IMG/VR virus record: IMGVR_UViG_3300037042_006682
Coordinates: 1-64,000 of that record
Length of the DNA: 64,000 bases
Strand: one strand, 5' to 3'
Source: a virus
Part shown: piece after piece, positions 24,437 through 32,382 of the stretch
Layout: each line of letters opens with the position of its first letter
How positions within the stretch are numbered: the first letter of the stretch is position 1
Program-made: the position numbers and the translations under genes
The notes under the pieces: generated by a model
What the model was told of the DNA's origin: nothing
Databases searched by the model: none
Seen by the model: the letters and a program-made list of their open reading frames with translations, nothing else

Positions 24437-27202
24437 TCATGACAGGCCGGAAAGTTGCCGCATCGTTGCGGGGTCCAGGCCGAAGTCGGCCAAGTCGCCC
24501 GCGCCCGCCGTGCCTGCCCCGCGTGGGGCCACGGTCTCCTCCTCCAGCGTCGCCGGACGCCCCTGACCACGCGTCAACTGCGCGCGCATGCGCTCCAGCT
24601 GCCCGTCGCCCATCGTCGTCCGTCCCCGCTGCCGCACCAGCCGATCGACCTCATCTATGCTCGCAACACCCTCTAGCAACCCCATCAACTCGCGCCCGTT
24701 CGTCAACCCTGCGACGCTCTCGGCCTTGTACGCCGCGAGGTCTGCCGCGGCCCGCGCCTCGGCTAGATCCCGCTGTAGCGTGGCGACGCGCTGCTCGGAT
24801 CCCCGTGCGCGCGCCTCCAGGCCCTCGCCGCCTTCAACAGCCAGCTTCAACTGCATCTGCTTCTCGGCCAGTCTCTCGTGCAATTCCTGCGACTCCGCGA
24901 GGAGCCGCTTGCGCTCGCCCTCCCACCGCCGCGTGGCCTCGGCCAGCGGGTTGGGGGCAAGGGGGAGCTTCTCTAGCTGCCGCAGCACGCCACGCACGCG
25001 CGTACGCACCTCGGCCTCGTCTTCTAACAGCCCGGCGTCGGCCAGCAGCTCGCGCGCCATCGCCGCGTGCGGGTGCGTCCCCACGAGGCGCTCCGCGAGC
25101 AGCTGGAAGCCCGCCTCACGGGCCACCCCGCGATAGGCCTCCGCCTGCTCACGCAAGCCCGCGATCTCCGTGCGCTGCGCCTGCAGAGCCGCCGCCACGT
25201 GGTCCTCGGGGACCGCCGGCAGGTAGGGCCGCAGGAGCTGCGCCACCGTGGCCAGCACCGCGCCCGCACCGTCCGCCTCGGCCTCCTCCCGCAGCTCCGC
25301 GCGCACCTCGGCCCGCAGCCCCTGCAGGGCCTCGATGAGCCCGTGCTCGAAGCGCTCGCGCTCCTCCTCACGGGCCGCCGCCACGGCCGCCTCGACGTCC
25401 GTGCTCGCCGCCGCCTGGAGCGCCGCCTGCGCCTTCGCCAGGGCGCGCTCCATCAGCCCCTCCTCTAAAGCCGCCAGGGCCTCGGGGATCTGCGCCTGCA
25501 GGACGTCGGTCGCGTAGGGCGTGTTCACATCCTCATTGAAGATCTCGGGGTACGCCGTCTTCATCGCGGGGTCCGCCACGAAGTCCCAGGTCTTGAGATT
25601 GTAATCCTCGCATACGTCCTCGCCGTCCCCGCTCTCGCTCGGCTTCGTGCTCCCAAAGCCCCGCGAGCTGACGCCGATCTCCACCCCGTGGCGGATCAGC
25701 GCCGCAAGCGTACGGCCGTTCGGCGTATCGAGAATCTCCGCAGCCCCCAACACGAGCCCATCATCAGCGATGGATGCCTCGGTGATTAGGGCCGCCGCGC
25801 GCTGTAACATCGTCTTGCCATCGCTATTGCCCGTCCAGAACGCCTTACCCGCACGCTCCATGTAGAAGTTTCCGTGCATCACCGTCAGGCAGTAAATGTT
25901 GCCTTCGTGGTGGACCTCCTCGATGCCGAGGAAGCGCGGATCCAACCAGATATTCTCCGAGTTACTCAAGTGCAACTGGTACAGCGGCACCTTATTCTCG
26001 GCCTTGATCGTGTGCCCGGCGTACTCATAGTCCTTGTCCGGATCGATCCGCGACAGTGTCCCGGCCCCGCCATAGCGCACCGTGCACTCGTGTAGGTCAC
26101 GAATGAGGCGCTCGGAGACGGAAAAGACGTCCTTGCGCGAATAGGTCGCGTTCGACTCGCGAAGCGCCGTGGCCCACGCCTGTTTGTGCGTGATGCCTTG
26201 CTCCTCTAGCGCCGCGTCCTTCTTGTGCGCATTGACCATGCGCCCGTCGCCGATGCCGAACCAGAAGACCAGCTCACGCAGGGCGTCTGGCCCCAGAGCC
26301 TTGACGCCCTCGGGGATGTACCGTTCATAAGCGTTGCCAAGCCCCTTAAGATAAGTGTGGAAGCGCTTGTCCGTCATACGGAAACCCTTCTCATACTCAT
26401 CCCAGCGCAACTCGCTCGGGAACTTGTCCAGAATCTCGGCCTTCACGTACTCGCGCACCCACGGCGTCGTCAGGCTAATCACCACGCCATAACGACCGTT
26501 GTCCTCCGGCGTGCAGAACCCCTCAGCAAGGTAGATACCCATGAAGGCCGAGAACAAGTTGGCATCCATGCGCACGGGCTGCGTCACGTCGTTGTGGAAG
26601 CGGTTCCCGCCCTCTACGCTCGGGATGACGACCTCGGTCGGGGCCTCGACGCTATCCCACCGCGCCGTCTTCGGCACAGCATACTTTGCATACTTTCCGG
26701 GATCATCGGCAATCTCAGCAATCGTCGCGTAGTGTTCCTTGTCAGGATTCCCCTTGCGGGGCTTCTGCTGCAGCAAGAAACGATGCGCCGGAGTGAAAGT
26801 CGCATCAATCGATCGCCCCTGTACGTGGTAGGCAGGACCGCTATACGGCTGGTCCACGATGCCATCGACCGTCGAGAGCACCGCCTGGCCATCAATACGC
26901 GACCATACGCGATCGCCCACTGCCACATCGCGGAAGGCCTTCCATCCGCTGGCCGTAAGTACGCGGAAGTCATCCGAGGTCAAGCAGGGGTGGTCCAGCT
27001 CACTGAGCACGCGCCGCCGCTTGATGTTCTCCTGAAGCTTCTTGACCTCGCGCTCATAGATCGCACGGGAATAGCGCCGGCCATTCTGCGTCGGGGTGTC
27101 GTAGCGCCCAAACTCGCCGCGGGCCACGAGCTTGCCCGTGCCCTTGTCCTCGGTCAGGGTGAACGTCGTGGTGATCGTCTCAGTCAGCAGCTTGCCGCTC
27201 AT
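24437..27202 (-). CDS. Prohead protease fused to scaffold domain, interrupted by an intein
   Basis: 921 residues. After removal of the intein (residues 73-459) the 534-residue product starts as a gp21-like serine protease: LSELDHP supplies the catalytic His (H71) and VEIGVSSRGFGS (about 507-518) the Ser. The following part is a long Ala/Glu/Arg coiled coil (LAKAQAALQAAASTDVEAAV to VATLQRDLAEARAAADLAAY), typical of a prohead core. Scaffold and protease thus seem to be one protein. It lies directly upstream of the capsid gene and is coupled to a small gene by ATGA. Confidence 0.88.
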   Translation of the reverse strand: MSGKLLTETITTTFTLTEDKGTGKLVARGEFGRYDTPTQNGRRYSRAIYEREVKKLQENIKRRRVLSELDHPCLTSDDFRVLTASGWKAFRDVAVGDRVWSRIDGQAVLSTVDGIVDQPYSGPAYHVQGRSIDATFTPAHRFLLQQKPRKGNPDKEHYATIAEIADDPGKYAKYAVPKTARWDSVEAPTEVVIPSVEGGNRFHNDVTQPVRMDANLFSAFMGIYLAEGFCTPEDNGRYGVVISLTTPWVREYVKAEILDKFPSELRWDEYEKGFRMTDKRFHTYLKGLGNAYERYIPEGVKALGPDALRELVFWFGIGDGRMVNAHKKDAALEEQGITHKQAWATALRESNATYSRKDVFSVSERLIRDLHECTVRYGGAGTLSRIDPDKDYEYAGHTIKAENKVPLYQLHLSNSENIWLDPRFLGIEEVHHEGNIYCLTVMHGNFYMERAGKAFWTGNSDGKTMLQRAAALITEASIADDGLVLGAAEILDTPNGRTLAALIRHGVEIGVSSRGFGSTKPSESGDGEDVCEDYNLKTWDFVADPAMKTAYPEIFNEDVNTPYATDVLQAQIPEALAALEEGLMERALAKAQAALQAAASTDVEAAVAAAREEERERFEHGLIEALQGLRAEVRAELREEAEADGAGAVLATVAQLLRPYLPAVPEDHVAAALQAQRTEIAGLREQAEAYRGVAREAGFQLLAERLVGTHPHAAMARELLADAGLLEDEAEVRTRVRGVLRQLEKLPLAPNPLAEATRRWEGERKRLLAESQELHERLAEKQMQLKLAVEGGEGLEARARGSEQRVATLQRDLAEARAAADLAAYKAESVAGLTNGRELMGLLEGVASIDEVDRLVRQRGRTTMGDGQLERMRAQLTRGQGRPATLEEETVAPRGAGTAGAGDLADFGLDPATMRQLSGLS
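24991..25008. repeat. 18-bp alternating YR repeat, copy 5 (CACGCACGCGCGTACGCA)
   Basis: Inside the scaffold part of the protease gene, where it encodes V-R-T-R-V-R. Alternating pyrimidine-purine but only half-palindromic. Confidence 0.55.
25826..26986 (-). mobile_element. Intein in prohead protease (387 aa, LAGLIDADG type)
   Basis: Residues 73-459 of the protease reading frame. Block A begins CLTSDDFRVLTASGW (Cys1), block B is ATFTPAHRF, and the C-terminal block is YCLTVMHGNFYMERAG ending FWTGN before Ser460. Two dodecapeptide motifs mark a LAGLIDADG endonuclease: FMGIYLAEGFC (about 220-230) and LVFWFGIGDGRM (about 311-322). The site is immediately after the catalytic LSELDHP, so the enzyme should be inactive until splicing. 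The penultimate residue is Gly instead of the usual His. Confidence 0.9.
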
Positions 27203-27345
27203 CGCGTCCCCTTCTTCAGCCCGGCCTCGCGCCGGAGCGCCATCCGTACCACCTGCCCGAACCGCACTCGCCGGCTGGTCTTACGCGGCCCGCGGTCGGT
27301 CAAGCGAAGGGCACGGTCAGCGGGCCGCACTCCCATGAGCGCCAT
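27199..27345 (-). CDS. Small basic protein (about 48 aa), start uncertain
   Basis: The stop overlaps the protease start as ATGA, a sign of a real coupled gene. The first ATG is at 27345 (MALMGVRPADRALRLTDRG). The frame remains open up to the stop of the upstream gene near 27402, so a non-ATG start there is possible. The product is strongly basic (RKTSRRVRFGQVVRMALRRE), as in small T4-like prohead core proteins. No clear ribosome binding site is seen. Confidence 0.45.
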   Translation of the reverse strand: MALMGVRPADRALRLTDRGPRKTSRRVRFGQVVRMALRREAGLKKGTR

Positions 27346-27401
27346 CCGCTGACCGGCCGTCCGTCCCTTCCACTGCGGGCCCTCTAACAGGCCAGCCCGC
27401 G

Positions 27402-28460
27402 TCAGTTTCCCGACTCGTCCTCGTCGTCCTCGCCGTCCTCGTCGCCGAGGTAGTCGAAGTCGATCTCGCCGTCCTCGATCGACTCCATGATGCGCGTCAC
27501 GAGGTTGAAGCACGGGGCCAGCGTGGCCACGAACTCGTCCTCGTTCAGGGCGTCCTCGACCAGGGTGCCCGCGTTGGCGCGATCGATCACGGGGATCAGG
27601 GCCTCTTCGAGCACGGCGTCAACCTCGGGGGAGCCGTACATCTCGCTCATGAGGGAGAAGATGTTATTCAGGCGCTCGACGATCTCCGCCCGGCTGCCGG
27701 CCTGCACGCGGCTCTCGTGGAGCACGCTGCGGAGGTCGTTCGCGATCTCGCTGTCGGCCGAGGCCCCGAGGCTGCCGAAGCCGCTGACGGGCCCGCGCTT
27801 GCCAGCGCCTAGGAGCTTGCGGATCGGCTTGGCCGCGATCCGGGCCGCGAGCTTATTGCCCTTCGCGCCCAGCTTGGACGCGCGGACCTTCTGCACATTC
27901 TTGTACCAGGCCTTGGCCTCTCTCCTTGTTGCCGAACGCTTGAGTTGAGACTTATGGGTCGCACGGTATTTCCGCCCAATGATGCGCGCGGCGGCCCTGA
28001 TCCCAGCCGACCGGCGTTTTTTCTTCTGCCTCTTGCTGCCGCTCTTCGCAGCGAAAGTGAAAAAAGTTCCCTCTACGAGCTGCCCCTTGGTCCGCAGCAG
28101 CATCTCGACGACCTCCTGCGCACGCGCGGCCAGCGCGGCGTCGCCCTCGGGGAGGTCCTTCTTGCCCAGCTCCTCGAGGAGGGCGTCGATGTCCCCGGCG
28201 TCCATGCTCTCGAAGGGGAGGGCCGCGATCCTGTTGAACAGCTCGCGCGTCACCACGGGGCCGTCGATCGGGTCATGGTCCTCGGTCTGCGTTGTGCCGC
28301 TCACCGCGATGGTGTCGAGGCGCTTGACGCCGCCGCCCACCACGCTGTCCTCGGTGAGGACGTTCATCCCCGCGAGGGTGCGCTGGTCCTCGACCATCGT
28401 CGAGAGCCCCAGGGCCGCCATGTCCTGCTCGAACGTGCTGTCAATGATCCGCTGTGCCAT
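27402..28460 (-). CDS. Putative prohead core protein with basic centre (352 aa)
   Basis: Begins MAQRIIDSTFEQDMAALGLS. N-terminal 130 residues are helical and acidic. Residues about 138-225 form a very basic block (GSKRQKKKRRSAGIRAAARI, RATHKSQLKRSATRREAKAW, KLGAKGNKLAARIAAKPIRK). The C-terminus is acidic again and ends YLGDEDGEDDEDESGN. Charge-segregated helical proteins located between portal and protease are typical prohead core components (gp67/gp68 position in T4). The DNA of the basic block is less GC-rich than its surroundings. Confidence 0.6.
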   Translation of the reverse strand: MAQRIIDSTFEQDMAALGLSTMVEDQRTLAGMNVLTEDSVVGGGVKRLDTIAVSGTTQTEDHDPIDGPVVTRELFNRIAALPFESMDAGDIDALLEELGKKDLPEGDAALAARAQEVVEMLLRTKGQLVEGTFFTFAAKSGSKRQKKKRRSAGIRAAARIIGRKYRATHKSQLKRSATRREAKAWYKNVQKVRASKLGAKGNKLAARIAAKPIRKLLGAGKRGPVSGFGSLGASADSEIANDLRSVLHESRVQAGSRAEIVERLNNIFSLMSEMYGSPEVDAVLEEALIPVIDRANAGTLVEDALNEDEFVATLAPCFNLVTRIMESIEDGEIDFDYLGDEDGEDDEDESGN

Positions 28461-29328
28461 CGTCGCCGTCTCCTTGTTCGTTGGGGTCGCGGCCCCGCCC
28501 TGCGAGGTAGCCCGCGACGATCACCATGTGCCTGGCCCGCTCCGCGCACGTCCCATGCGCCCTTGCCATCCGCGCGACATCCCGTGGGACGTCCTCCAGC
28601 ATCAACCGTTCGGCACGTGTGAGCGCGGCCACCATGGCCTCCGCCTCGCCGATCAACGAACTCCTGATGGCGTCCAGGTCCGCTTCGCCCTTATCAAATC
28701 GCACGGATCGGCCCTCGTCAAGGATTTGGGCGTACGCCGCCTTGAGCCCCTCGACGGCCATCCGCAATTCGCCCACTGGGATCCCCGTGTCGGGGCGCCC
28801 CGCGAAGGTCGCGGGATCGGGGACGCGCGCCTCGCGCGCCCGCACCTCGCCCCACATGCGCCGGCGGATGCGCTCCGCGTCCACGAGGTACCAGCGCTGC
28901 CACGCCGCATCCTGCGCGGCCTCGATCTCCGCCACCGCGTCCACGAGCCAGTAGCGCTCCCCCGCCTCGACCAGATGGGCGAGGTTGCGCATGCGCATGC
29001 GCGAGGCCTCCCCCGCACACCGCCCCTCCGCGACGTCCCGCACGAGGGCCCGCACCTGCCCCGCCACGTAGCGCGGGACCTCGGCCTCGCCGATCGCCGC
29101 CACCGCGTAGGGCCCGTGCCCCCGCAGGGCCACCGCGCCGCCCACGCAGTCGTAGTCCACGCGCTCGAAGCGCTCCTCGTCGTCGACGACCACCGCGCGG
29201 TCCACCCACGTCGCGACGGCCCGCACGGGGCGCTGGAGCGCCGCGCTCGCCGCCCGCTCGATCTGGTCGATCAGCGCCTCGTAGCTCCCCGCCCGCATCT
29301 CCGCGAGCTGCGCCTCGGTGATGTACAT
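28441..29328 (-). CDS. Hypothetical head assembly protein (295 aa)
   Basis: Begins MYITEAQLAEMRAGSYEALI, helical throughout and Ala/Arg/Glu-rich. It lies between portal and prohead core genes and overlaps the next gene by 20 bases. The segment YWLVDAVAEIEAAQDAAWQR is representative. One alternating YR repeat lies within the gene (RMRMRN). By position it could be a portal-associated or core assembly factor. Family not recognised. Confidence 0.55.
   Translation of the reverse strand: MYITEAQLAEMRAGSYEALIDQIERAASAALQRPVRAVATWVDRAVVVDDEERFERVDYDCVGGAVALRGHGPYAVAAIGEAEVPRYVAGQVRALVRDVAEGRCAGEASRMRMRNLAHLVEAGERYWLVDAVAEIEAAQDAAWQRWYLVDAERIRRRMWGEVRAREARVPDPATFAGRPDTGIPVGELRMAVEGLKAAYAQILDEGRSVRFDKGEADLDAIRSSLIGEAEAMVAALTRAERLMLEDVPRDVARMARAHGTCAERARHMVIVAGYLAGRGRDPNEQGDGDDGTADH
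28986..29003. repeat. 18-bp alternating YR repeat, copy 6 (TGCGCATGCGCATGCGCG)
   Basis: Inside the gene at 28441-29328 (encodes R-M-R-M-R). It differs from the perfect palindrome at one end base. Confidence 0.6.
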
Positions 29329-29331
29329 CGC

Positions 29332-32300
29332 TTAATCCCTCCGCCCATGGCCCGCCGCCCGCCGATCCCGACGCGCCTGCCGAGCCTGTGCCTCTAGCGT
29401 CCGATCGATCCCCTCGACCCGCGCCGCCATGCGCTCCGTGAGCCGCGTGACGCGCCCGTGCTCGCTCAGCAAGCGGTCCAGCCGCGCCTTTACCGCCGCG
29501 TCGCCCTCCAGGGCGCGCCCGCGGGGCTCCTCCGCCTCGGGGACCGCCCCCTCGGCCGCCCCCATCTCCGGCGGGAGCCCGCCCTCGGCGCCCATCGGCC
29601 CCATCACGGTCTCCGGGTACTCCCGGATGATCTCCGCCTGCGTCGCCGCATCGCCCTTCATGGCCCCGCGCTTGTCCTTGCGCGCCTCGTCCGTCACGTA
29701 GATGGCCTCGTCCTGGGAGAAGCCAAACACGTGCTGGAGGATCCAGGGCTGCGGCACCAGCTCGCCAAGGCCCTGCGCGAGCTGCGCCTGCTGCAACCGC
29801 ACCTCCAGCTGCGCCAGCTCGAAGATATACGAGGGCACCGTCATGTGGAGGTCGAAGGCCACCGCATCGGGGTCGATCCCCAGCGCCGCAAGGTGGACCC
29901 GGCAGACCTGCTTCATGCCGTTGCGCACCTCGCGCTGCACCCGCATGGCCGCCCGCGCAAACCGCACGTCATCCCCGCTCGCGATGCGCCCCGTGGTCTC
30001 CTCCATCCCGAGGAGGCGCTTGGGGGTCTGCGCCGCGGCAAGCACCTTGTTGCGGAAGTACTCCAGGATGTCGAGGTCCTGGTTGTCCACACCCTGCAGC
30101 ACGTCGACGCGCGTGCTGTCCTTGCCCCCGCGCGTTGGCAACCACAGATCTTCCAGATTGGAGTTGCACACGAAGATCCCCGCACTGAGTCCGAAGGTGT
30201 GAGCCCCCTCAACGGTCAGCGTGTAGGTATCCTCGCGTTCCGCAATCCGATCTACAGCCACAACCTTGTGGTTATGCGCAATGGCCGACTGCCGGAAAGC
30301 CGTGAAGCTATCAAATCCGTGCTGCCGATAAGCGCGCAGCATTGAATGTCGGCAAACATTGGTCACCGGCTGAAAGCTGGCACCGTTCACCTCGGCCATG
30401 AGCTGTGGCGTCGTCTTAACAAACTGCGCCACCACATCCGCGCTAGCCGTTGGATGCTCCCCTAAGAACAATGCCACTTCAGCCATGAACAATGAGCTGT
30501 ACTGGATCGTGCGAAGTTTGATCACCCGCTGCTTGTTCTGCTCATCTCCCCAATAGGATCGCGCCGCCTCACTGCGAATCGCGTTGTCCTGTTTGTGCTT
30601 CTCCGAGACATTGTATGCACGTAAGTACTGACCACTGTCACGCAGACGATTGCTCTCGCTTACTCCCTTGGAAATACGCGCGCGCACCTCGGGTCTACGC
30701 CCCGCATCGACCATTAACCTCGCCGCATGCTGCTGCTGCTCGCGCATGCGCTGATCAAAGATCGGATCATCGGCACGCTTGCGCTTGATGGCCGTGTTCC
30801 CATCTTCCCCCCGCGCCGCATGCCAGGCTATGTGTTCCCCTGGCGTCAAAGCGCGCAAGGCCCACGGGGCATTGTTCCCACGTCCGAAATCGTGATGGAT
30901 GTGCATGCCCTCTGTCTTGAAACCACACTCACGCGCTACCACGCGATGCGTCACCACATACCTGCGCGTGTCCGGGTCGTAGAGGTGCTCGTACTTCCCG
31001 GACCTGCTATGCCACTCCCGCTCCGCAGGCTTAACCCGCAAGGGCATGAGGGCATCCCCAGGCTTGAGATCTTGCGCCTCGACCCGCTCCCCGCTGCGCC
31101 GGATGCACTTATGGTCCGGCGTCAAGCGTACCGTCTCGCCATTGTCGAGCGTAAGCTTGATCAGCTCGGCGTTTTGTCGCGTCTTCCCCGCCCACGCGAC
31201 CTTGCCCGGCACGAACTTCCCGTTGCGCGCCAGATCTACGGAATAGACCCACTGTTCCTCGCCACGCTCATGTGCCTCGGCCATCGCGACCAATGACCGC
31301 TCCGTCCCATCCAGCAATCGCACGCGCGTGTCCCCAGTGAGGCACTGCACATTATACCGAAAATCTATCTGATTAGTCGTCGGGTTAAAGACCTTCTTGC
31401 GCGAGTACTGCTGCTGGATCTTCTTGACGTGCGCCCAGCCCTCGGCCGGGGGCAGATCGCCCGTGTCGATGTAGAAGGCGTTCCGCGAGGGCCCGCGCGT
31501 GAGCTTTGTCACCAGCGCGGTGTCCTCCATCATCATGAGCCGCTTCCACGCCCAGCGCCCGCCGTCCAGCACGCTCACGCCGTAGACCGCCGTGGTGTCC
31601 TTCTGCCGCAGGCGCCAGTGCACGATCTCCCAGGGCTCGAACACCACGCACCCATTGACGGGCTTACGCTGGTCGCGCGCCACCTTCAGCGCCGCGTCGA
31701 ACTCGCGCTGCGTGAGCTTGAACTGCCCCGTGGGGTCCTGGATGAAGCCGAGGGTCGTCCCGTGGTTGTCCTGCACGCGCCGCATCGTGGGGGGCGCCAG
31801 GAAGTTGATCCCGACGACGCCCTGCTTGCCTACGAGGACCTCCCCGAAGCGATTGCCGTACTTGCCCAGCGTGCGGGCGAGCCCGTGGACGTCGTCCTCC
31901 AGGCGCAGGCGCCGCGTGAGAAGGTCCTCCAGCACGTCGCGCACGAGCTTGTCCTTCGAGGAGGCCCAGATGCTGCGCCCCGTGTTGCTGTCCGGGATCG
32001 AGGCGTCGTCCGCGTAGAGCGTGAAGATCGACGAGGTGAGGTCGTAGTCGTCCATGTCCTCAGCATCGCGGTACCGCTGCATGAGGTCGTCAGAAAGCTG
32101 GAGGGCCTGCGCGACGGGGCTGTTCGCGTCGAAGTTGCCGCCGGTCTGCAGGGCCAGGGCCCCCGTGTAGCCGTCCTTGGCGAGGAGCGGGTTGTCCTGG
32201 TGCTTGCCCGCGATCACGGCGCCCTGGGTCACGCCGCGGGGCGCCGTGGGGCCCTCCTGGGCCGGCCCGCTCCCACGCCCCAGCCAGCCCCGGATCTTGT

Positions 32301-32364
32301 CCCAGAGGCCCCCGCCCTTGTTTTCGGCCCCGGTTGGCTGCTGCTGCTGCTTGGGATCCGCCAT
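29332..32364 (-). CDS. Portal protein (T4 gp20-like), interrupted by an intein
   Basis: 1010 residues; without the intein (341-734) the product is about 616 residues. N-terminal part: DYDLTSSIFTLYADDASIPD, then DDVHGLARTLGKYGNRFGEV and the conserved FEPWEIVHWRLR. After the intein, SNLEDLWLPTRGGKDSTRVD, followed by LQGVDNQDLDILEYFRNKVL, matches the gp20 core region that precedes the clip and stem. The C-terminus is a coiled coil (LLSEHGRVTRLTERMAARVE). The portal forms the 12-fold vertex ring through which the terminase moves DNA. Confidence 0.9.
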   Translation of the reverse strand: MADPKQQQQPTGAENKGGGLWDKIRGWLGRGSGPAQEGPTAPRGVTQGAVIAGKHQDNPLLAKDGYTGALALQTGGNFDANSPVAQALQLSDDLMQRYRDAEDMDDYDLTSSIFTLYADDASIPDSNTGRSIWASSKDKLVRDVLEDLLTRRLRLEDDVHGLARTLGKYGNRFGEVLVGKQGVVGINFLAPPTMRRVQDNHGTTLGFIQDPTGQFKLTQREFDAALKVARDQRKPVNGCVVFEPWEIVHWRLRQKDTTAVYGVSVLDGGRWAWKRLMMMEDTALVTKLTRGPSRNAFYIDTGDLPPAEGWAHVKKIQQQYSRKKVFNPTTNQIDFRYNVQCLTGDTRVRLLDGTERSLVAMAEAHERGEEQWVYSVDLARNGKFVPGKVAWAGKTRQNAELIKLTLDNGETVRLTPDHKCIRRSGERVEAQDLKPGDALMPLRVKPAEREWHSRSGKYEHLYDPDTRRYVVTHRVVARECGFKTEGMHIHHDFGRGNNAPWALRALTPGEHIAWHAARGEDGNTAIKRKRADDPIFDQRMREQQQHAARLMVDAGRRPEVRARISKGVSESNRLRDSGQYLRAYNVSEKHKQDNAIRSEAARSYWGDEQNKQRVIKLRTIQYSSLFMAEVALFLGEHPTASADVVAQFVKTTPQLMAEVNGASFQPVTNVCRHSMLRAYRQHGFDSFTAFRQSAIAHNHKVVAVDRIAEREDTYTLTVEGAHTFGLSAGIFVCNSNLEDLWLPTRGGKDSTRVDVLQGVDNQDLDILEYFRNKVLAAAQTPKRLLGMEETTGRIASGDDVRFARAAMRVQREVRNGMKQVCRVHLAALGIDPDAVAFDLHMTVPSYIFELAQLEVRLQQAQLAQGLGELVPQPWILQHVFGFSQDEAIYVTDEARKDKRGAMKGDAATQAEIIREYPETVMGPMGAEGGLPPEMGAAEGAVPEAEEPRGRALEGDAAVKARLDRLLSEHGRVTRLTERMAARVEGIDRTLEAQARQARRDRRAAGHGRRD
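30163..31344 (-). mobile_element. Intein in portal protein (394 aa, HNH type)
   Basis: Residues 341-734 of the portal frame. Block A CLTGDTRVRLLDGTERS, block B RLTPDHKCIRR, C-terminal blocks DTYTLTVEGAHTFGLSAG and IFVCN before Ser735. The endonuclease part has an HNH signature (GMHIHHDFGRGNNAPWALRA followed by GEHIAWHA, about 487-516), then a helical DNA-binding extension. The penultimate residue is Cys instead of His. The insertion point is just before the conserved SNLEDLWLP segment of the portal. Confidence 0.9.
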
Positions 32365-32382
32365 GCCTCACGCTCCTCGCGC

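Noticed and set aside
24437-25600. Many long plus-strand frames antiparallel to real genes (for example 22897-25338, 813 codons)
   Set aside because: They are open because of high GC bias opposite strong minus-strand genes; their composition is Arg/Pro/Ala shadow, without ribosome binding sites or family motifs.
30716-30760. CGCATGCGCTGA at about 30744 as a further YR repeat
   Set aside because: The alternation is broken by CTG/CTC bases on both sides, so it does not reach 18 bases.
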